Below are positions 53,358 to 56,135 of a stretch of 56,135 nt of DNA, piece by piece; position 1 is the stretch's first letter, and each line of letters opens with the position of its first letter. The DNA comes from UBA6921 sp964532385 (GTDB taxonomy: Bacteria; Pseudomonadota; Gammaproteobacteria; SG8-11): assembly GCA_964532385.1 (NCBI GenBank), contig CAZHHW010000009.1, positions 1-56,135 on the forward strand, in the 5' to 3' direction. The position numbers were made by a program, and so were the translations under genes. The notes beneath the pieces are model-generated. The model saw only the letters and a list, made by a program, of their open reading frames with translations. It was not told the DNA's origin and did no database searches.

Positions 53358-55367
53358 TTAATACTCCACGTCCTTGCGCACTTTGAATTTGGTCACGCCG
53401 TTTTGCAGACTGTGCGCGGCTTCATTAAGCCGTTCGATCGCCGCGTTGGACTGGCGAATCGAATCCGCGGTGTGCTGCGCCGACTCGTTCAGCACCGTCA
53501 TCGATTGATGAATATGCTGCGCGCCTTGCGCCTGTAAATGCATGCTTTGATGCACGGATTCAAAACGCGGCCGCAACTCCTGCACCTGATCGATCACTTG
53601 CGCAAGCTGGCGGCTGACCTGGGTTACATCCTCCACGCTGCGGCGCACCTGGTCGGAAAATTTCTCCATGCTCATCACGCCCGCCGAAACCGCGCTTTGC
53701 ATTTCTTTCACCGACTGTTCGATATCCAGTGTCGCCACCGCGGTTTGATCGGCCAGACGGCGGATTTCGCGCGCCACCACGGCAAAACCGAAACCGTATT
53801 CACCGGCTTTTTCAGCTTCGATCGCCGCATTAAGCGACAACAGATTGGTTTGATCCGCAACCTTGTTGATGGTGGTCACCACCATGCCGATGTTGCCGGC
53901 CTTTTCATTCAGGATTTCCAGTTTCGCGCCAATCGATCCGGACGCATCCACAATTTGCCCCATGGTGGTTTGCATGCGTATCAGGCCCGCCTGCCCGAGC
54001 GTTGCGGAACGGGCGGCGACTTCCGCGATACCGGCGACTTCCTGCATGGTTTTTTCCAGTTCTTTGGAAGTCGCGGAAATCTGCGTCGCGGTCGCGACAA
54101 TTTCATTGGTGGTCGCGGCCTGCTCGGCGGCGGTCGCATCCTGCTGTTTGGAGGTGGCCGCGATCTCCGTGGTGGACGAAGCCACTTGAATCCCGGAGCG
54201 CTGCACCTGCGCCACCAGGCTGTTCAGGCTGTCGATCATGCGTTGCACACCGCTCGCCAGTTGCCCGATCGCATCATGGCTCGCCGCATTGATGCGGCCG
54301 GTCAGATTTCCCTCCGCCGCCTTGGTCACCACACCGAGGATCTCGTCCACCTGATGGCGCAAGGTTTCCACCGCGATGCGCTTCTCTTCGATGGAGTTAC
54401 GTATGTACACGATCATGGTCTGTAAATTACCGGCCAGTTCACCGATGGCGTCTTTGCCGTTAAAGCCGACATCCACGTCGTAGTTGCCGCCGCTGACCTT
54501 GTGGATCACATCCAGCAGCCGCGCAACCTTCGAGTGCAACTCCTCGGCCGCATCGTGCTCGCGTTTGGCGCCGATCATGATATTTTCGGACAGGGTATTA
54601 AACGCCCCCGCGAGACGCCCCACTTCATCCTCGCTGATGATTTCCGCGCGCACATTTTCCTCGCCCGCCGCGCGCCGGTTGACCACGGTCATCAGTTTCG
54701 ACAGCGGATTGGTCACCCAGGTCCGCATCACTAAGTTCACCAGCAACAGGCCCGTGCCCAACAATAAAAAATTGGCAAGAACCGACACCATGATTTCATG
54801 CTGCACGGAGTCGTCGACTTTTTCCAGCGAATAGCTGATGCGGATCGCGCCGTTGATGGCGCCCGAAGCCACATGATGGCAGCGCAAGCAATTGACGTGG
54901 GTGGGACCGGTGTCTTCCGTGGCGCGAAACGGCGTGAGGATGGTCATTACACGTTTGCCGCCGCGATCTTCAATGATGGAAATTTCCTCGCCGGACAGCG
55001 CACGCCGGTCGAGATCGTCCAGCGGCTGTTCTTCGGGATAACCCGGACCAAACTGCTGCTTCACCGGTTCGCCACGCACCACGCGCGCATCCACCACCTC
55101 GGGACGCGCGAGGACTTTATTGCGAAAAATGGTGCGCTGGTCCATGGTGCCGGTCAGCATCAACGTATTGAGGCTGTCGAAATAAAACGTGGTGAGATCC
55201 TTGGTCTGTTTTTCCGTGAACTCAGTCAAGCGTGTGCTCTCGCGGCTCGCGGTATAGGTGGTTACCAGCGTCATCACCAGCAAAAAACTCAAACCCACCG
55301 TCAAATTGACTTTGCTGCGCAACGACCAACTGCGCAAAGCCAGAAACCGCGCCAACGCATTCCGCAT
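53358..55367 (-). CDS. wspA: WspA-like chemoreceptor with a heme-c motif in its periplasmic domain
   Basis: 669-residue methyl-accepting chemotaxis protein. It has membrane segments at about 21-39 and 193-214. The periplasmic domain between contains a CxxCH motif (C160, C163, H164 in VNCLRCHHVASGA; codons at 54876-54890), which could hold covalent heme c. After the second segment come two to three HAMP-like units and a signalling hairpin with the tip INKVADQTNLLSLNAAIEAE. A WspA-like stretch follows, with EIRRLADQTAVATLDIEQSV and MQSAVSAGVMSMEKF. The known Pseudomonas WspA has no heme motif. It is the first gene of the wspABCDEFR run. Confidence 0.9.
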   Translation of the reverse strand: MRNALARFLALRSWSLRSKVNLTVGLSFLLVMTLVTTYTASRESTRLTEFTEKQTKDLTTFYFDSLNTLMLTGTMDQRTIFRNKVLARPEVVDARVVRGEPVKQQFGPGYPEEQPLDDLDRRALSGEEISIIEDRGGKRVMTILTPFRATEDTGPTHVNCLRCHHVASGAINGAIRISYSLEKVDDSVQHEIMVSVLANFLLLGTGLLLVNLVMRTWVTNPLSKLMTVVNRRAAGEENVRAEIISEDEVGRLAGAFNTLSENIMIGAKREHDAAEELHSKVARLLDVIHKVSGGNYDVDVGFNGKDAIGELAGNLQTMIVYIRNSIEEKRIAVETLRHQVDEILGVVTKAAEGNLTGRINAASHDAIGQLASGVQRMIDSLNSLVAQVQRSGIQVASSTTEIAATSKQQDATAAEQAATTNEIVATATQISATSKELEKTMQEVAGIAEVAARSATLGQAGLIRMQTTMGQIVDASGSIGAKLEILNEKAGNIGMVVTTINKVADQTNLLSLNAAIEAEKAGEYGFGFAVVAREIRRLADQTAVATLDIEQSVKEMQSAVSAGVMSMEKFSDQVRRSVEDVTQVSRQLAQVIDQVQELRPRFESVHQSMHLQAQGAQHIHQSMTVLNESAQHTADSIRQSNAAIERLNEAAHSLQNGVTKFKVRKDVEY

Positions 55368-55553
55368 AATTTCCCCTGCCGTACTTTCTCTTTATCTATC
55401 AACTATAAATCGCCATGCCCCGCTCCGAAGCATAGCGGGTATCGAAAAAAAATGAACCCGGATAAGCACGGTGCCACATTCCTGACTCCCGCATCGCTCT
55501 GCAAGCGTCCGCTGTGCGTCTCAAGTCCACGCGAGCATTTCCGTTACACGTGA

Positions 55554-56135
55554 GTGATCCCGATTACCCGCCCGCATCTGAAGACATTATCGTGGAGCAT
55601 GGCCTTAGCCATGGGCAGTGTCCTGCTGGTCAACGGCCTGGTGGCCCTGGGCGTGTTACAGCCGCTGGAGTGGATGAGTTACGACGCCCGCCTGCGGCTG
55701 TTCAACAGCAGCAAAGCGGCGCCGCCGGAGATTGCGGTGGTCTTGATCGACGAAGCCTCGTTGCAGTACATGAATCGCGATGCCGGACGCTGGCCCTGGC
55801 CGCGCTCGGTGCATGCCGATCTGCTCGATTTCCTGGCCCGCGGCAAACCCCGCGCGGTGGTTTTCGACATTCTGTTTTCTGAAAATCAACGTGACCTGAA
55901 CAGCCCCGGCACCACCCATGCCCACGATCAGCGCCTGATCGAAAGCACCCGTGAAAGCCATTCCACCTATCATGCGATCCAATTCCTGAGCGACTCCCCC
56001 GATGAATCGCCTAGCGTATTGCCGCCCACACAACTTCCGCCTGATTTCATTGCACGCTGGTCACTCAAGCAGAGCTTTAACAATGAATCCGCCGGCCGCC
56101 CGGCCGCCGCCACGGGTGAATACAACGACTTTGAA
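55554..56135 (+). CDS. CHASE2-domain sensor protein, N-terminal part (cut by window edge)
   Basis: N-terminal 194 residues of a membrane sensor. One membrane segment (ALAMGSVLLVNGLVALGVL) is followed by the extracytoplasmic CHASE2 domain (SYDARLRLFNSSKAAPPEIA, VVLIDEASLQYM, and WPWPRSVHADLL). The output domain lies beyond the window and could be a kinase, cyclase or GGDEF/EAL domain. The start is a GTG at 55554; the ATG at 55599 is an alternative. It is divergent from wspA with 186 bases between, so it might share regulation. Confidence 0.8.
   Translation, partial: MIPITRPHLKTLSWSMALAMGSVLLVNGLVALGVLQPLEWMSYDARLRLFNSSKAAPPEIAVVLIDEASLQYMNRDAGRWPWPRSVHADLLDFLARGKPRAVVFDILFSENQRDLNSPGTTHAHDQRLIESTRESHSTYHAIQFLSDSPDESPSVLPPTQLPPDFIARWSLKQSFNNESAGRPAAATGEYNDFE

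Noticed and set aside
53538..54425. Long plus-strand open frame of 295 codons opposite the wspA-like gene
   Set aside because: Antisense to a clear chemoreceptor; low-complexity His/Gly/Arg-rich translation without family features.
55419..55439. CCCGCT...AGCGGG stem-loop upstream of wspA as a terminator
   Set aside because: Only six base pairs; the A-tract follows it on the plus strand, where it would need T residues, and the T-tract precedes it on the minus strand.

Overview
This is a stretch of chromosome from a gammaproteobacterium. The evidence is the gene content and order: fmdB-aspS; tRNAs-tig-clpP-clpX-lon-hupB-tRNAs-ppiD; the EF-P beta-lysylation genes efp/epmA/epmB; prkA-yeaH-spoVR; and a complete wspABCDEFR operon. 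Several arrangements recall pseudomonads, such as fimX near psd and the Wsp order, but dispersed repeats and odd insertions suggest a different, probably little-studied environmental lineage. A run of 100 Ns (3422-3521) shows that this is a draft scaffold. Both window edges cut genes: aspS on the left and a CHASE2-domain gene on the right.

Layout. 1-3.3 kb: aspS (partial), fmdB, a YkgJ-like cysteine-cluster protein and a large lipoprotein. 3.4-7.1 kb: hrpA, with an N gap near its C-terminus and a repeat-derived in-frame insertion. 7.2-11.5 kb: a YrfG-like nucleotidase, hemH, a SCO/PCuAC copper-chaperone pair, and psd. 11.5-12.6 kb: repeat elements and an A+T-rich DUF2971-like gene that looks acquired. 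12.6-15.3 kb: the EF-P modification genes. 15.5-22.5 kb: a FimX-like degenerate GGDEF/EAL protein flanked by two related large proteins with a PilZ-like C-terminal segment, with htpX between fimX and the second one. 22.7-25.3 kb: parC and a frameshifted HepT-like remnant. 25.4-28.4 kb: a membrane methyltransferase and an FGGY kinase-mobA-mobB run. 28.4-38.7 kb: an OmpA-like lipoprotein, then ppiD, two tRNAs, hupB, lon, clpX, clpP, tig and five tRNAs, all on the minus strand. 38.8-45.9 kb: folD, a DUF3135 gene, the prkA-yeaH-spoVR stress operon and a small outer-membrane protein. 46.2-55.4 kb: the Wsp chemosensory operon on the minus strand, with a small unknown ORF at its end. 55.5 kb to the end: a divergent CHASE2 gene.

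Two cyclic-di-GMP themes stand out. The FimX-like protein has lost the recognisable catalytic and phosphoacceptor motifs and is probably a c-di-GMP effector, as FimX is for type IV pili. The Wsp operon ends in an intact diguanylate cyclase with GGEEF and an RxxD I-site. The most unusual observation is that the Wsp receptor carries a c-type heme motif (CxxCH) in its periplasmic sensor domain. This suggests that the pathway, known as a surface-sensing system in Pseudomonas, may here respond to redox state or a heme ligand. The next most interesting are the paired PilZ-like proteins around fimX and the palindromic repeats that have invaded hrpA.
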